A DNA stretch of 64,000 bases from Allobosea sp. 47.2.35. GTDB taxonomy: Bacteria; Pseudomonadota; Alphaproteobacteria; Rhizobiales; Beijerinckiaceae. The notes under the pieces were generated by a model that saw nothing but the letters and a program-made list of their open reading frames with translations, searched no databases and had not been told where the DNA came from. A program made the position numbers and the translations under genes. This document shows positions 19,239 to 28,455 of the stretch, piece by piece. The number at the start of each line of letters is the position of its first letter. Position 1 is the stretch's first letter. The stretch spans positions 430,738-494,737 of the forward strand of contig NZ_JANLGI010000002.1 of NCBI RefSeq assembly GCF_024655635.1, read 5' to 3'.

Positions 19239-19901
19239 ATGGCCGATATTTTTCGCGAGATCGATGAGGAAGTCCGCCGCGACAAAGCCGCGGAGCTCTG
19301 GAAGAAATATGGCTGGGTCGTCACCAGCCTCGCCGTGCTGGCAGTGCTCGCCGTCGCCGGCTGGCAGTTCTGGCTGCATCGCGAGAATCAGGCCTCGCAG
19401 GCCGTCGGCGCGCGCCTCGAAGCGGCACTGAAATCCTCGCGCGATGGCGACGCCACCCAGGCCGAGACCATCCTGAAGGAGCTCTCGACCACGGCGCCGG
19501 CCGGCTATCGCCTGATCGCCCGCTTCCGCCTCGCCGCCGAGACGGCCAAGCGCGATCCGGCCGCCGGCGTCGCCGCCTTCGATGCGCTCGCAAACGACGC
19601 CTCGCTCGACCAGACCTCCCGCGACCTTGCCAAGCTGCGCGCCGGCATCATGCGCGTCGATCTCGCGCCCTATCCGGAGGTCAAGGCGGCGCTGGAGCCG
19701 CTTGCGACCGCGCAGGGCGTCTGGCGCCACACGGCGCGCGAATTCCTCGGCATCGCCGCGCTCAAGGCCAATCTCTTCGAGGACGCCGGGCGCTGGTTCG
19801 ATGCCGCGATCACCGATCCGCAGGCGCCGCAGGCCCTGCGCCAGCGCGTCGAGCTTTATCTCGCTTTGGTCCGTGGCGGCCCCGTCACGGTGAAGAACTG
19901 A
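19239..19901 (+). CDS. YfgM-like tetratricopeptide membrane protein
   Basis: 220 aa. N-in topology: a short cytoplasmic basic/acidic head (REIDEEVRRDKAAELWKKYG), one transmembrane helix WVVTSLAVLAVLAVAGWQFWL (about residues 27-47), then an Ala-rich helical repeat domain in the periplasm. This is the YfgM/DUF2133 (TPR_21) architecture. In E. coli YfgM is a SecYEG-associated protein beside der, and the same neighbour is seen here: der starts 83 bp downstream. A role in trafficking of periplasmic proteins is inferred from that. Confidence 0.8.
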   Translation: MADIFREIDEEVRRDKAAELWKKYGWVVTSLAVLAVLAVAGWQFWLHRENQASQAVGARLEAALKSSRDGDATQAETILKELSTTAPAGYRLIARFRLAAETAKRDPAAGVAAFDALANDASLDQTSRDLAKLRAGIMRVDLAPYPEVKAALEPLATAQGVWRHTAREFLGIAALKANLFEDAGRWFDAAITDPQAPQALRQRVELYLALVRGGPVTVKN

Positions 19902-19984
19902 ACCGGAGCCTCGCTCCAACGGCGCCGCCGCCCCGGCTCCTCGCTTCGGCGAACCGGAGCGACGGCGAAAATGTGTGAAATCTG

Positions 19985-21391
19985 ATGACAGCCATCGTCG
20001 CCCTGATCGGGCGCCCCAATGTCGGCAAGTCGACGCTGTTCAACCGGCTGGTTGGCAAGAAGCTCGCGCTTGTCGATGACCGGCCGGGTGTTACGCGCGA
20101 CCGTCGCGAGGGCGACGCCACCCTCGGCCATCTCCGCTTCAAGGTGATCGACACCGCCGGCCTCGAGGAGGCCGACAAGGATTCGCTCGCCGGCCGGATG
20201 CGCGCCCAGACCGAGACCGCGATCGCGCAGGCCGATGTCGTGCTCTTCATGATCGACGCGCGCCTCGGCATCACGCCGATGGACCAGCCTTTCGCCGATC
20301 TGGTGCGCCGTTCCGGCAAGCCGGTGATCCTGCTCGCCAACAAGGCCGAGGGGAAGAAGGGCACTGACGGCATCATCGAGTCCTACGGCCTCGGCCTGGG
20401 CGACCCCGTGCCGTTCTCGGCCGAGCATGGCGAGGGCACCTCGGATCTGCTCGAGGCGCTGATGCCTTATATCCCCGATGAATCCGAGGATGACGAGGAC
20501 GAGGACGAGGAAGCGGCCTGGGCCGATGTTCCCGCCGCCGATTCGGACGACGAGGAGGAGATCGATCCCGATCGTCCCCTGCGCGTGACCATCATCGGCC
20601 GCCCCAACGCCGGCAAGTCGACGCTGGTCAACCGCATGATCGGCGAGGAGCGCATGCTGACCGGCCCCGAGGCCGGCATCACCCGCGACACCATCTCGGT
20701 CGATTGGGAATGGCGCGGCCGCAAGGTCAAGCTCTTCGACACCGCCGGCATGCGCAAGCGCGCCCGCATCGAGGAGAAACTGGAGAAGCTCTCCGTCGCC
20801 GATTCGCTGCGCGCGATCCGCTTCGCCGAGGTCGTGGTCGTGCTGCTCGATGCGACGATCCCCTTCGAGAAGCAGGACCTGACGCTGGTCGACCTGACCG
20901 AGCGCGAGGGCCGGGCGGTCGTGATCGGCCTTAATAAATGGGACCTCGTCGCCGACAAGCAGGGCCTGCTGGCCGAGCTCAAGGAAAAGGCCAACCATCT
21001 GCTGGCGCAGGTGCGCGGCGTGCCGATCATCCCGCTCTCCGGCCTCGCCGGCGAAGGCATCGACAAGCTGATGCAGGGCGTGTTCTCGGCCTATGGCGTC
21101 TGGAACCGTCGCGTCTCGACCGCGCGCATCAATCGCTGGCTCGAAGGCGTGCTCTCGGCGCATCCGCCCCCAGCGGTCGCCGGGCGCCGCATCAAGATCC
21201 GCTACATGACGCAGGCCAAGGCGCGCCCGCCGACCTTCGCGCTGTTTGGCAACCAGCTCGATCATCTGCCGGTGTCCTACACGCGCTATCTGGTCAATAA
21301 TCTCCGGGATGCTTTCGAGCTTCCGGGCACACCGATCCGCCTGCATCGCCGCGGCGGCGCCAATCCCTATGACAAGGAGCGCAAGGGCTGA
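19985..21391 (+). CDS. der: Ribosome biogenesis GTPase Der
   Basis: 468 aa with two tandem GTPase domains and a KH-like end. Domain 1 has the P-loop GRPNVGKST (residues 8-16), DTAGLEE and NKAEG. Domain 2 has GRPNAGKST (near 207-215), [20 protein letters not shown] and NKWDLV. The KH-like C terminus is [24 protein letters not shown]. The linker between the GTPases (about residues 163-197) is strongly acidic, with runs of Asp/Glu. Der acts in 50S subunit assembly. The stop overlaps the next start by 1 nt. Confidence 0.96.
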   Translation: MTAIVALIGRPNVGKSTLFNRLVGKKLALVDDRPGVTRDRREGDATLGHLRFKVIDTAGLEEADKDSLAGRMRAQTETAIAQADVVLFMIDARLGITPMDQPFADLVRRSGKPVILLANKAEGKKGTDGIIESYGLGLGDPVPFSAEHGEGTSDLLEALMPYIPDESEDDEDEDEEAAWADVPAADSDDEEEIDPDRPLRVTIIGRPNAGKSTLVNRMIGEERMLTGPEAGITRDTISVDWEWRGRKVKLFDTAGMRKRARIEEKLEKLSVADSLRAIRFAEVVVVLLDATIPFEKQDLTLVDLTEREGRAVVIGLNKWDLVADKQGLLAELKEKANHLLAQVRGVPIIPLSGLAGEGIDKLMQGVFSAYGVWNRRVSTARINRWLEGVLSAHPPPAVAGRRIKIRYMTQAKARPPTFALFGNQLDHLPVSYTRYLVNNLRDAFELPGTPIRLHRRGGANPYDKERKG

Positions 21392-22488
21392 TGAAGGTCG
21401 CGGTCGTCGGCGCCGGTATCGCCGGGCTTTCCACCGCCTGGTCGCTGAACAGGCGCGGGCATGAGGTGACGCTCTATGAGCAGGCGCCGCAGATCCCCAA
21501 TCCCTATGCGGCTTCCGGCGACCAGCACCGCATCATCCGCCGCGCCTATGGCGGCGCCGACGGCTATGCCCGTACCATCACCGAGGCCTTCGAGGCCTGG
21601 GGCGAGCTCTGGGCCGATCTCGGCAGGCAGCACTACGCGCCCTGCGGCGTGCTCGGCATCTCGCAGGTCGAAGGCGACGAGGGCGAGGAATACCGCGAGG
21701 GCCTCGACCGCATGGCCTCGCCCTACGAGCTCTACGACGCGGCCGAGACCGCCCGGCGCTATCCCTTCATCGACCCTGCCACGATCCGCTACGCCTATCT
21801 CAGCCCCGAGGGCGGGGCGCTGTTCCCGGCCCGCATCGCCGCCGACATGGTCCGCCTGCTGCGCGAGCGCGGCGTCACCCTGCGTGAAGGGGCGACGGTC
21901 ACCGCGATCGATCCCGAGAGCGGCCGGATCGGTTTGGCCGATGGCGAGGCCGCGAGCTTCGATCGTATCGTCGTCAGTTCCGGCGCCTGGGTGCTGAAGC
22001 TCCTGCCGGAGCTTGCGGACGTCCTGACGACCTATCGCACGGCCGTTGCCTATCTCACCCCGCCCGATGACCTGAAGGCCGCCTGGGAGGCTGCCCCGGT
22101 CATCGTCGATGTCGGCGGCACGGTCGATGGCTATGTCTTGCCGCCGGTCGACGGCACCGGCCTCAAGGTCGGCGCCGGCATCCACAAGCGACAACGCCAG
22201 CCCGACGAGGAGCGCGAGCCGCGGGCGGGCGAGGGCGAGCAGATTCGCGACTATTTCGCGCCGCCTTTCGCGCGCATCGGCGAGTATCGCATCGAACGCG
22301 TCGTCACCTGCGCCTACACCTTCACGGCGGACCGCAAGTTCCTGTCGCGGCAGATCGGCCGCGTGACGGCGGTTTCGGCCTGCTCCGGCCATGGTTACAA
22401 GTTCGGCGCGGCGGTTGGCCGGCGCGTCGCGGCTGCGGTCGAGAGCGGCGATCAGGCCGGCTTGCTGCGCTGGCTGCGCGCTGAGTAG
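21391..22488 (+). CDS. Sarcosine-oxidase-like FAD-dependent amine oxidase
   Basis: 365 aa. The N-terminal dinucleotide motif VVGAGIAGLSTAWSLNRRGHEVTLYE binds FAD. The C terminus has TCAYTFTADRKF, where Cys307 sits at the position of the covalent-FAD Cys of monomeric sarcosine oxidase and N-methyltryptophan oxidase (CxYT). Next comes the SGHGYKFGAAVG motif that matches SGHGFKF of that family. Such enzymes oxidise N-methyl amino acids, making H2O2 and often formaldehyde. The actual substrate is unknown. It overlaps der by 1 nt. Confidence 0.82.
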   Translation: MKVAVVGAGIAGLSTAWSLNRRGHEVTLYEQAPQIPNPYAASGDQHRIIRRAYGGADGYARTITEAFEAWGELWADLGRQHYAPCGVLGISQVEGDEGEEYREGLDRMASPYELYDAAETARRYPFIDPATIRYAYLSPEGGALFPARIAADMVRLLRERGVTLREGATVTAIDPESGRIGLADGEAASFDRIVVSSGAWVLKLLPELADVLTTYRTAVAYLTPPDDLKAAWEAAPVIVDVGGTVDGYVLPPVDGTGLKVGAGIHKRQRQPDEEREPRAGEGEQIRDYFAPPFARIGEYRIERVVTCAYTFTADRKFLSRQIGRVTAVSACSGHGYKFGAAVGRRVAAAVESGDQAGLLRWLRAE

Positions 22489-22505
22489 CGATTGCGGGCG
22501 CGCGC

Positions 22506-22916
22506 ATGCTCGAAACCGTTAGCGCGCTCTTCGTCGATGCCGATCAGAGGGTTCTGCTCGGCCTGCGCGCCGTCTGGAAGCGGGCCTGGCCCGGCCATTG
22601 GGACGCGATCGGCGGCCGGGTCGAGCCCGGCGAGGCGCTGGAACAGGCCCTGCTGCGGGAATGCCGCGAAGAGATCGGGCTGGTGCCGACGCGCTATGAA
22701 CTGGTGCTCTCGGAAGCCGAGCGCTTCCCGGAACGCTATGGCGCCGCGCTCCACCACATCTATGTCGTCAGCGCCTGGGAAGGCGGAGCGGCCATCAATC
22801 TCGTCGACGAACACGACGAGATTCGCTGGTTCGGCCTGGACGAGATGGCGGCCCTGCCGAACCTCACCATTCCCGATCTGGTCACGCTGGTGCAGGCTGC
22901 GCTGGCGCGCGGATGA
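22506..22916 (+). CDS. NUDIX hydrolase
   Basis: 136 aa. A complete Nudix box is present: G-x5-E-x7-REUxEExGU in GRVEPGEALEQALLRECREEIGL (about residues 38-60). The family hydrolyses nucleoside diphosphates linked to another group; the substrate cannot be read from the box. It is 17 bp after the flavoenzyme, so it is likely in the same transcript. It converges on the SDR gene, whose stop lies only 6 bp away. Confidence 0.9.
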   Translation: MLETVSALFVDADQRVLLGLRAVWKRAWPGHWDAIGGRVEPGEALEQALLRECREEIGLVPTRYELVLSEAERFPERYGAALHHIYVVSAWEGGAAINLVDEHDEIRWFGLDEMAALPNLTIPDLVTLVQAALARG

Positions 22917-22922
22917 GCGGCC

Positions 22923-23663
22923 TCAGACCGGCAATTGCGGTGTGAGGACCTTGCCCTGCGGAAAGTCGAAGATCTTGCCGCTCTCGCTCCAGTCCGGCGA
23001 CGCGAGCTTCACCAGATGCGGCGCCAGCTCCTCCGGCGTCTTCAGCGTCTGCGGATCCTCGCCCGGCATCGCCTCGGCCCGCATCTTGGTGCGCAGCGGC
23101 CCCGGATTGACCAGCATGAGCTTGACCGGCGTCGTCGCCGTCTCGGCCGCATAGGTGCGTCCCAGCGCCTCCACGGCAGCTTTGGAGACCGAGTAGGGTC
23201 CCCAATAGGCCGTGCACTTATGCGCGGCGCCCGAGGTCATCAGCAGGACGCGGCCGGCATCGGACGCGCGCAGCGCCGGGTCTAGCGCCTTGAGCAGGCG
23301 CCAGTTGGCGGTGACGTTGATGTCGAGGACCCGGGCCCAGTCCTTCTCGGTGACATGGTCGAGCGGGCTCAGCGAGCCGAGCACGCCGGCATTGGCGAGC
23401 AGGATGTCGAGCTTGCCCCAGCGCTCCGTCACGGCATGGCCTAGCTTCTCCAGCCCGCCGGCATCCGCCAGGTCGAGCGGGACGAGGGTGGCGCTGCCGC
23501 CGATCGCGACGATCTCGTCGTCGAGCTCCTCAAGGGCTCCGGCTGTGCGGGCGAGCGCGATGACATGCGCGCCGGCCTCAGTGAAGGCCAGCGCCGCAGC
23601 ACGGCCGATACCGCGCGACGCGCCAGTGACGAGCGCGACGCGTCCCGCGAGAGGCTTGGTCAT
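22923..23663 (-). CDS. SDR family NAD(P)-dependent oxidoreductase
   Basis: 246 aa classical short-chain dehydrogenase. TGASRGIGRAAALAF (near residues 14-28) binds the cofactor, and NAGVLG follows. The catalytic Ser is in LLMTSGAAH, and YSVSK carries the Tyr-x3-Lys pair. It resembles YciK-type oxidoreductases. The physiological substrate is unknown. It is 18 bp downstream of purF, so it is likely the last gene of the cvpA-purF transcript. Confidence 0.88.
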   Translation of the reverse strand: MTKPLAGRVALVTGASRGIGRAAALAFTEAGAHVIALARTAGALEELDDEIVAIGGSATLVPLDLADAGGLEKLGHAVTERWGKLDILLANAGVLGSLSPLDHVTEKDWARVLDINVTANWRLLKALDPALRASDAGRVLLMTSGAAHKCTAYWGPYSVSKAAVEALGRTYAAETATTPVKLMLVNPGPLRTKMRAEAMPGEDPQTLKTPEELAPHLVKLASPDWSESGKIFDFPQGKVLTPQLPV

Positions 23664-23681
23664 CTGAAAAGCTCCGCTGGA

Positions 23682-25154
23682 TCAGCCGGCTTCGGCCAGC
23701 AGCGAGATCTGCTGCTTGGCGCTCTCGCCGACCATGTCGGTCAGCGAGGTCGGGTAGTCGCCGGTGAAGCAGTGGTCGGTGAATTGCGGCCGGGCCGGGT
23801 CGCGGCGCTCATGACCCATGGCGCGGTAGAGGCCGTCCACCGAGATGAAGGCCAGCGAATCCGCGCCGACGAACTGGCGCATCTCTTCCAGCGAATGGGT
23901 CGCGGCGAGCAGCTTCTCCCGGTCGGGCGTATCGATGCCGTAATAGTCGGGATGGGTGATCGGCGGCGACGAGATACGGAAATGCACTTCCTTGGCGCCT
24001 GCCTCGCGCATCATCTTCACGATCTTGAACGAGGTCGTGCCGCGCACGATCGAATCGTCGACGAGCACGACGCGCTTGCCCTCGACCACCGAGCGGTTGG
24101 CCGAGTGCTTCAGCTTGACGCCGAGCTCGCGGACCTTCTGCGTCGGCTCGATGAAGGTGCGGCCGACATAGTGGTTGCGGATGATGCCGAGCTCGAACGG
24201 GATGCCGCTGGCCTGGGCATAGCCCAGCGCCGCCGGCACGCCGGAATCCGGCACGGGCACGATGACATCCGCATCGGCCGGGGATTCCTGCGCCAGCACC
24301 GCGCCCATCGCCTTGCGACGCTCGTAGATGCTGCGGCCCTTCACGATGGAATCGGGGCGGGCGAAATAGATATACTCGAAGATGCAGGGACGTTCCGGCA
24401 CAGGCGGGAAGGGCTTGTGGCTCTCGATCCCGGCTTCCGAGATGATCACGACCTCGCCGTTTTCGATCTCGCGGACGAACTTGGCGCCGATGATATCGAG
24501 CGCGCAGGTCTCCGAGGTCAGGATCGGGCAGCCATCGAGCTCGCCGAGGACGAGCGGACGGATGCCGAGCGGATCGCGGGCGCCGATCAGCTTCTTGTTG
24601 GTGATGCCGACGAAGGCATAGGCACCCTCGATCTGGCGGATCGCCTCGACGAAGCGGTCGACGAAGTTCTGCTTGCGGCTGCGCGCGACGAGATGCAGCA
24701 GCACCTCGGTGTCGGAGGTCGACTGGTAGATCGCGCCGTCGCGGACGAGGTTGCGGCGCAGCGTCAGCCCGTTGGTCAGGTTGCCGTTATGCGCGACAGC
24801 GAAGCCGCCGCCATGCAGTTCGGCGAAGAGCGGCTGGACGTTGCGCAGGATCGTCTCGCCGGTGGTCGAATAGCGGACATGGCCGATCGACTGCTTGCCC
24901 TTGAGCTTGTCGATGACGCTCGCTTCCGAGAAGGCGTCGCCGACCAGGCCGAGGCGGCGCTCCGAATGGAAGCGCTTGCCGTCGAAGGAGACGATGCCGG
25001 CCGCCTCCTGGCCGCGATGCTGCAGGGCATGCAGGCCGAGCGCGGTCAGCGCTGCGGCATCGGCATGGCCATAGATGCCGAAGACGCCGCATTCCTCCCG
25101 CAGCCTGTCGGCATTGGGGTCGAAGGCGTCGTCACGTCCGGTTTGCGAGATCAT
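23682..25154 (-). CDS. purF: Amidophosphoribosyltransferase
   Basis: 490 aa from the ATG at 25154, chosen because GGAG lies 7 nt upstream; a GTG four codons earlier is an alternative. The enzyme catalyses the first committed step of purine synthesis: PRPP plus glutamine gives 5-phosphoribosylamine. An N-terminal propeptide (MISQTGR...REE) precedes the nucleophile Cys in ECGVFGIYGH (residue 22), which is exposed by processing in this subtype. The phosphoribosyltransferase motif VVLVDDSIVRGTT lies in the C-terminal half. cvpA is upstream on the same strand, the same pairing as cvpA-purF in E. coli. Confidence 0.96.
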   Translation of the reverse strand: MISQTGRDDAFDPNADRLREECGVFGIYGHADAAALTALGLHALQHRGQEAAGIVSFDGKRFHSERRLGLVGDAFSEASVIDKLKGKQSIGHVRYSTTGETILRNVQPLFAELHGGGFAVAHNGNLTNGLTLRRNLVRDGAIYQSTSDTEVLLHLVARSRKQNFVDRFVEAIRQIEGAYAFVGITNKKLIGARDPLGIRPLVLGELDGCPILTSETCALDIIGAKFVREIENGEVVIISEAGIESHKPFPPVPERPCIFEYIYFARPDSIVKGRSIYERRKAMGAVLAQESPADADVIVPVPDSGVPAALGYAQASGIPFELGIIRNHYVGRTFIEPTQKVRELGVKLKHSANRSVVEGKRVVLVDDSIVRGTTSFKIVKMMREAGAKEVHFRISSPPITHPDYYGIDTPDREKLLAATHSLEEMRQFVGADSLAFISVDGLYRAMGHERRDPARPQFTDHCFTGDYPTSLTDMVGESAKQQISLLAEAG

Positions 25155-25199
25155 GTCGCGCTCCACACAGGGGGCTTGAGCTGTCGTTCTACGCGCTAA

Positions 25200-25817
25200 T
25201 TAGGGACGGGCTGGGGCAGGTGCAACCGGTGCCGGCGTCGCGGGGCTGCGCGGCTCCTCTGCCGGAGCCTCCGGCGCGGTATCACCGGCCGGCTTCTTCA
25301 GCAGGTTCTTGATGAAATCGGCGTTCACATCCTGCGGCAGCATGGCGATCAGCGAGCGGCCGGTTTCCTCCAGCATCGGCTTGGCCTTGGCATCCTTGGC
25401 CCAGACCGGCAGCTTCTCGCTACCGACCAGCGCCGTGAAGAACAGGTAGCCGATCACCGCCAGCAGCAGGCCGCGCGCGGCGCCGAAGACGAAGCCGAGC
25501 GTGCGGTCGAGCGCGCCGATCCGCGAATCCAGCACGAAATCGGAAATCCGGGCCGTGATCAGCGAGACGACGATCAGCGTGCCCAGGAACAGGGCCGCAA
25601 TCGCGGCGACCAGCGCGATCGTGTCCTGCGCCGAGCTTGCCGGGATGTACTGCTTGATGAAGGGCACGAGCTGCGGGTGGAACACCCAGGCCACGGCCGC
25701 GGCGGCGACCCAAGAGGCGATCGCCAGCACTTCGCGCGTGAAGCCGCGCACGGCTGCGAGCAAAGCCGAGATCAGAACCACGCCGATGACGACGAGATCG
25801 AGAATGGTGACAGGCAT
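25200..25817 (-). CDS. cvpA: CvpA family protein
   Basis: 205 aa. Four transmembrane segments in the first 120 residues (LDLVVIGVVLISALLAAVRGFTREVLAIASWVAAAAVAWVF and following) match the CvpA/colicin V production family. The C terminus is Pro/Ala-rich. In enterobacteria cvpA is required for colicin V export and is co-transcribed with purF. Here purF follows after 45 bp. The exact function in alphaproteobacteria is unknown; a membrane or envelope role is likely. Confidence 0.88.
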   Translation of the reverse strand: MPVTILDLVVIGVVLISALLAAVRGFTREVLAIASWVAAAAVAWVFHPQLVPFIKQYIPASSAQDTIALVAAIAALFLGTLIVVSLITARISDFVLDSRIGALDRTLGFVFGAARGLLLAVIGYLFFTALVGSEKLPVWAKDAKAKPMLEETGRSLIAMLPQDVNADFIKNLLKKPAGDTAPEAPAEEPRSPATPAPVAPAPARP

Positions 25818-25882
25818 TGGGAGGGCCGCTTTGCTGTGGTCAGGTGCCGACCGGCCGGAGGCAGGGCGGCCGTTTCGGCTTT

Positions 25883-25911
25883 GCTATACGCGTTCCCGGC
25901 CTCTGCGTCAC
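25883..25911 (-). promoter_or_regulatory. Candidate sigma-70-type promoter for cvpA-purF
   Basis: On the minus strand GTGACG (25906-25911; one mismatch to TTGACG) is followed after 17 nt by TATAGC (25883-25888). It lies 66 bp upstream of the cvpA start in the 107-bp gap after radA. The spacing fits sigma-70-type promoters. Confidence 0.4.
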
Positions 25912-25924
25912 CCTTCCGGCGTTG

Positions 25925-27325
25925 TCATTTCACATCTCTGCGAGGTGCTCGTGCCGCGATATCCGCAACGAGTTCCGTGACATGGCCGAAACGCCGCAGG
26001 TTGAGCCCGTTGCCGTCGCCGTGATCGGCGCCGCCGGCCGGCATCAGCGCCGCCTCGAAGCCGAGCTTGGCGGCTTCCCGGAGCCGCGCCGCCGCGACCG
26101 CGACCGGCCGAATCGCGCCGGAGAGCGCGATCTCGCCGAAATAGACCGCTTCCTGCGGCAAGGTCGCGCCGCTCAGCGAGGAAACCAGCGCGGCAGCGAC
26201 CGCGACATCGGCGGCCGGCTCGTTGACGCGAAGGCCCCCGGCGACGTTGAGATAGACGTCTTGCTGGCCGAGCCTCAGGCCCCCATGCGTCTCCAGCACG
26301 GCCAGCACCATGGCGAGCCGGCTGTTCTCCCAGCCGACGACGGCACGACGCGGGGTGCCGAGCGCCGTCGGCGCGACCAGCGCCTGGATTTCGACGAGGA
26401 CCGGCCGGGTGCCTTCCATGCCCGCGAAGACGGCCGCGCCCGGAGCCGGCTGGTCGCGGCCGGCGAGGAACAACGCCGAAGGGTTGGTGACCTCCGAGAG
26501 GCCCTTGCCGGTCATCTCGAACACGCCGATTTCGTCGGTTGCACCGAAACGGTTCTTCTGCCCGCGCAGGATGCGGAACGAGTGCGCGCCTTCGCCTTCG
26601 AAGGACAGCACGGCATCGACCATGTGCTCGACCACGCGCGGGCCGGCGATCTGCCCGTCCTTGGTGACATGGCCGACCAGGATCAGGCAGACGCCTGATG
26701 TCTTGGCATAGCGGATCAGCGCTTGGGCCGAGCCGCGCACCTGCGTCACCGTGCCCGGCGCGCTCTCGACCTCGCCGGACCACATCGTCTGGATCGAATC
26801 GATCACCACCAGGGCAGGGCGCTCGCCCTGGCCCAGCGTCGCGACGATATCCTCGACATTGGTCTCGGCCGCGAGATCGACCGGCGCATCGGCCAGCCCC
26901 ATCCGCTCGGCCCGGAGCCGCACTTGGCCGGTCGATTCCTCGCCCGAGACATAGACGACGCGGCGACCGCCCATCGCCAGCGCGGCGCAGGCCTGCATCA
27001 GGAGCGTCGACTTGCCGATACCGGGATCGCCGCCGATTAGCAGCACCGAGCCCGGCACGAAGCCGCCGCCGGTGACACGGTCCAGTTCCCCGATGCCGGA
27101 GACGATGCGCGGGGCATCCTGCGTCTCGCCCTTCAGCGTTTCCAGCGCGAAGACACGGCCGCGCGGGCGTCCGCCGGAAGAGGGCCGGCCGCCGCCGGGA
27201 ACGGGTGCCGCCTGCGCATCCTCGACCAGCGAGGACCATGTTCCGCAGGCATCGCACTTGCCCTGCCAGCGATGATAGACTGCGCCACAGGCTTGGCAGT
27301 GATAGGTCGGACCGCGCTTGGCCAT
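25925..27325 (-). CDS. radA: DNA repair protein RadA
   Basis: 466 aa. The N-terminal zinc finger has C10, C13, C24 and C27 (HCQACG...KCDACG). The RecA-like ATPase has Walker A GGDPGIGKSTLL (near residues 98-109). The RadA-specific KNRFG motif lies in GQKNRFGATDEIG. The C terminus is the Lon-protease-like domain with NVAGGLRVNEPAADVAVAAA. RadA drives branch migration in recombination and repair. The ATG at 27325 overlaps the alr stop by 1 nt, so alr-radA is one transcript. Confidence 0.95.
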   Translation of the reverse strand: MAKRGPTYHCQACGAVYHRWQGKCDACGTWSSLVEDAQAAPVPGGGRPSSGGRPRGRVFALETLKGETQDAPRIVSGIGELDRVTGGGFVPGSVLLIGGDPGIGKSTLLMQACAALAMGGRRVVYVSGEESTGQVRLRAERMGLADAPVDLAAETNVEDIVATLGQGERPALVVIDSIQTMWSGEVESAPGTVTQVRGSAQALIRYAKTSGVCLILVGHVTKDGQIAGPRVVEHMVDAVLSFEGEGAHSFRILRGQKNRFGATDEIGVFEMTGKGLSEVTNPSALFLAGRDQPAPGAAVFAGMEGTRPVLVEIQALVAPTALGTPRRAVVGWENSRLAMVLAVLETHGGLRLGQQDVYLNVAGGLRVNEPAADVAVAAALVSSLSGATLPQEAVYFGEIALSGAIRPVAVAAARLREAAKLGFEAALMPAGGADHGDGNGLNLRRFGHVTELVADIAARAPRRDVK

Positions 27326-28455
27326 CAGCCGCCGATATACCGTCGGTGATAGCGGCGGCCGAGGCTTGTCAGAATCTCGTAGCCGATCGTCTTGGCGCCA
27401 CCGCCGACCGTCTCAAGGTCGAGCGGGCCGCCGATGAGCGTGACGCTCCCACCGCGCTTGGCGGCATCGGCTGGCGCATCGGTCACGTCGATGATGATCA
27501 GGTCCATCGAGACCGTGCCGACGAAGGGGCAGGCGACCCCACCGATCAGCACCGAGCCACCGGTCGATGTATCGGTCCAGCTGCCGTTGCGCGGATAGCC
27601 GTCGGCATAGCCGAGGCAGATCGTCGCGAGCTTGCGCTTGCCCTTGGCGGTCCAGCGCCCGTTATAGCCGACCTGCGTGCCATCCTCGACCTCGCGAGTC
27701 TGGATGATCGTCGCTTCCAGCCTCACGACCGGCTTCATCGGGTTCGGCTGGCCGGGCGTCGGATTGCCGCCATAGAGCGCATAGCCCGGCCGGGTGAGCT
27801 GGTAGGACGGGCAGTCCTTCAGGAAATGGCCGGAGGAGTTCTTGAGCGACGCGGGCACCTCGGGCAGCGCCGCCGCAATCTCGGCAAAGGCTGCGATCTG
27901 GCGGGCATTGGCCGGATCGGTCTCGTCCTCGGACGAAGCGAAATGGCTCATCACCAGCCCGATTCCCGCCGCCGAGATCACGCCCGAGCGCTCGCGAGCG
28001 AGGTTGAGGCCTTCGCCGGGCCAGAGGCCGAGCCGGTTCATCGCCGTGTCGACATGCAGCGCCGCGGGCCGAACCTGCGCGCCGGTCTGCCGGAACGAGG
28101 CCCATTCCAGCAATTCCTCATGCGAACCCAGCACCGGCGACAGGCCATGCGCGGCAAAGGTCTCGGCGGCGCCGGGGAGCAAGCCGTTCAGCACATAGAT
28201 CGCCGCGTCTGGCGCGACCCTGCGGGCCCGGATCGCTTCAGAGATGTGGGCGACGAAGAAGCTCTTGCAGCCGGCCTTGGCCAATGCCGTCACGGCCGGC
28301 TCGATGCCGATGCCATAGGCATCCGCCTTGACCACGGCGCCGGCCTCGGTGCCGGCCCGTTTGCCGAGCAGGCGCCAGTTCGAGACCAGCGCGTCGAGAT
28401 CGATGGTGAGGGTCGCGCCGTAGGCGCTGGAATCAGGCAGGTCGGCAGGCATCAT
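27325..28455 (-). CDS. alr: Alanine racemase
   Basis: 376 aa PLP enzyme making D-alanine for peptidoglycan. The PLP-binding Lys is in AVVKADAYGIG (near residues 41-51). The second catalytic residue, a Tyr in GTQVGYNGRW, lies near 266. GTVSMDLIIIDVTD in the C-terminal beta domain also matches. The start has consecutive ATG codons at 28455 and 28452. The ATG at 28455 overlaps the dnaB stop by 4 nt. Confidence 0.95.
   Translation of the reverse strand: MMPADLPDSSAYGATLTIDLDALVSNWRLLGKRAGTEAGAVVKADAYGIGIEPAVTALAKAGCKSFFVAHISEAIRARRVAPDAAIYVLNGLLPGAAETFAAHGLSPVLGSHEELLEWASFRQTGAQVRPAALHVDTAMNRLGLWPGEGLNLARERSGVISAAGIGLVMSHFASSEDETDPANARQIAAFAEIAAALPEVPASLKNSSGHFLKDCPSYQLTRPGYALYGGNPTPGQPNPMKPVVRLEATIIQTREVEDGTQVGYNGRWTAKGKRKLATICLGYADGYPRNGSWTDTSTGGSVLIGGVACPFVGTVSMDLIIIDVTDAPADAAKRGGSVTLIGGPLDLETVGGGAKTIGYEILTSLGRRYHRRYIGG

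Noticed and set aside
23565..25199. A plus-strand open frame of 544 codons opposite purF
   Set aside because: purF has complete catalytic motifs on the minus strand; the plus-strand product looks like antisense noise.
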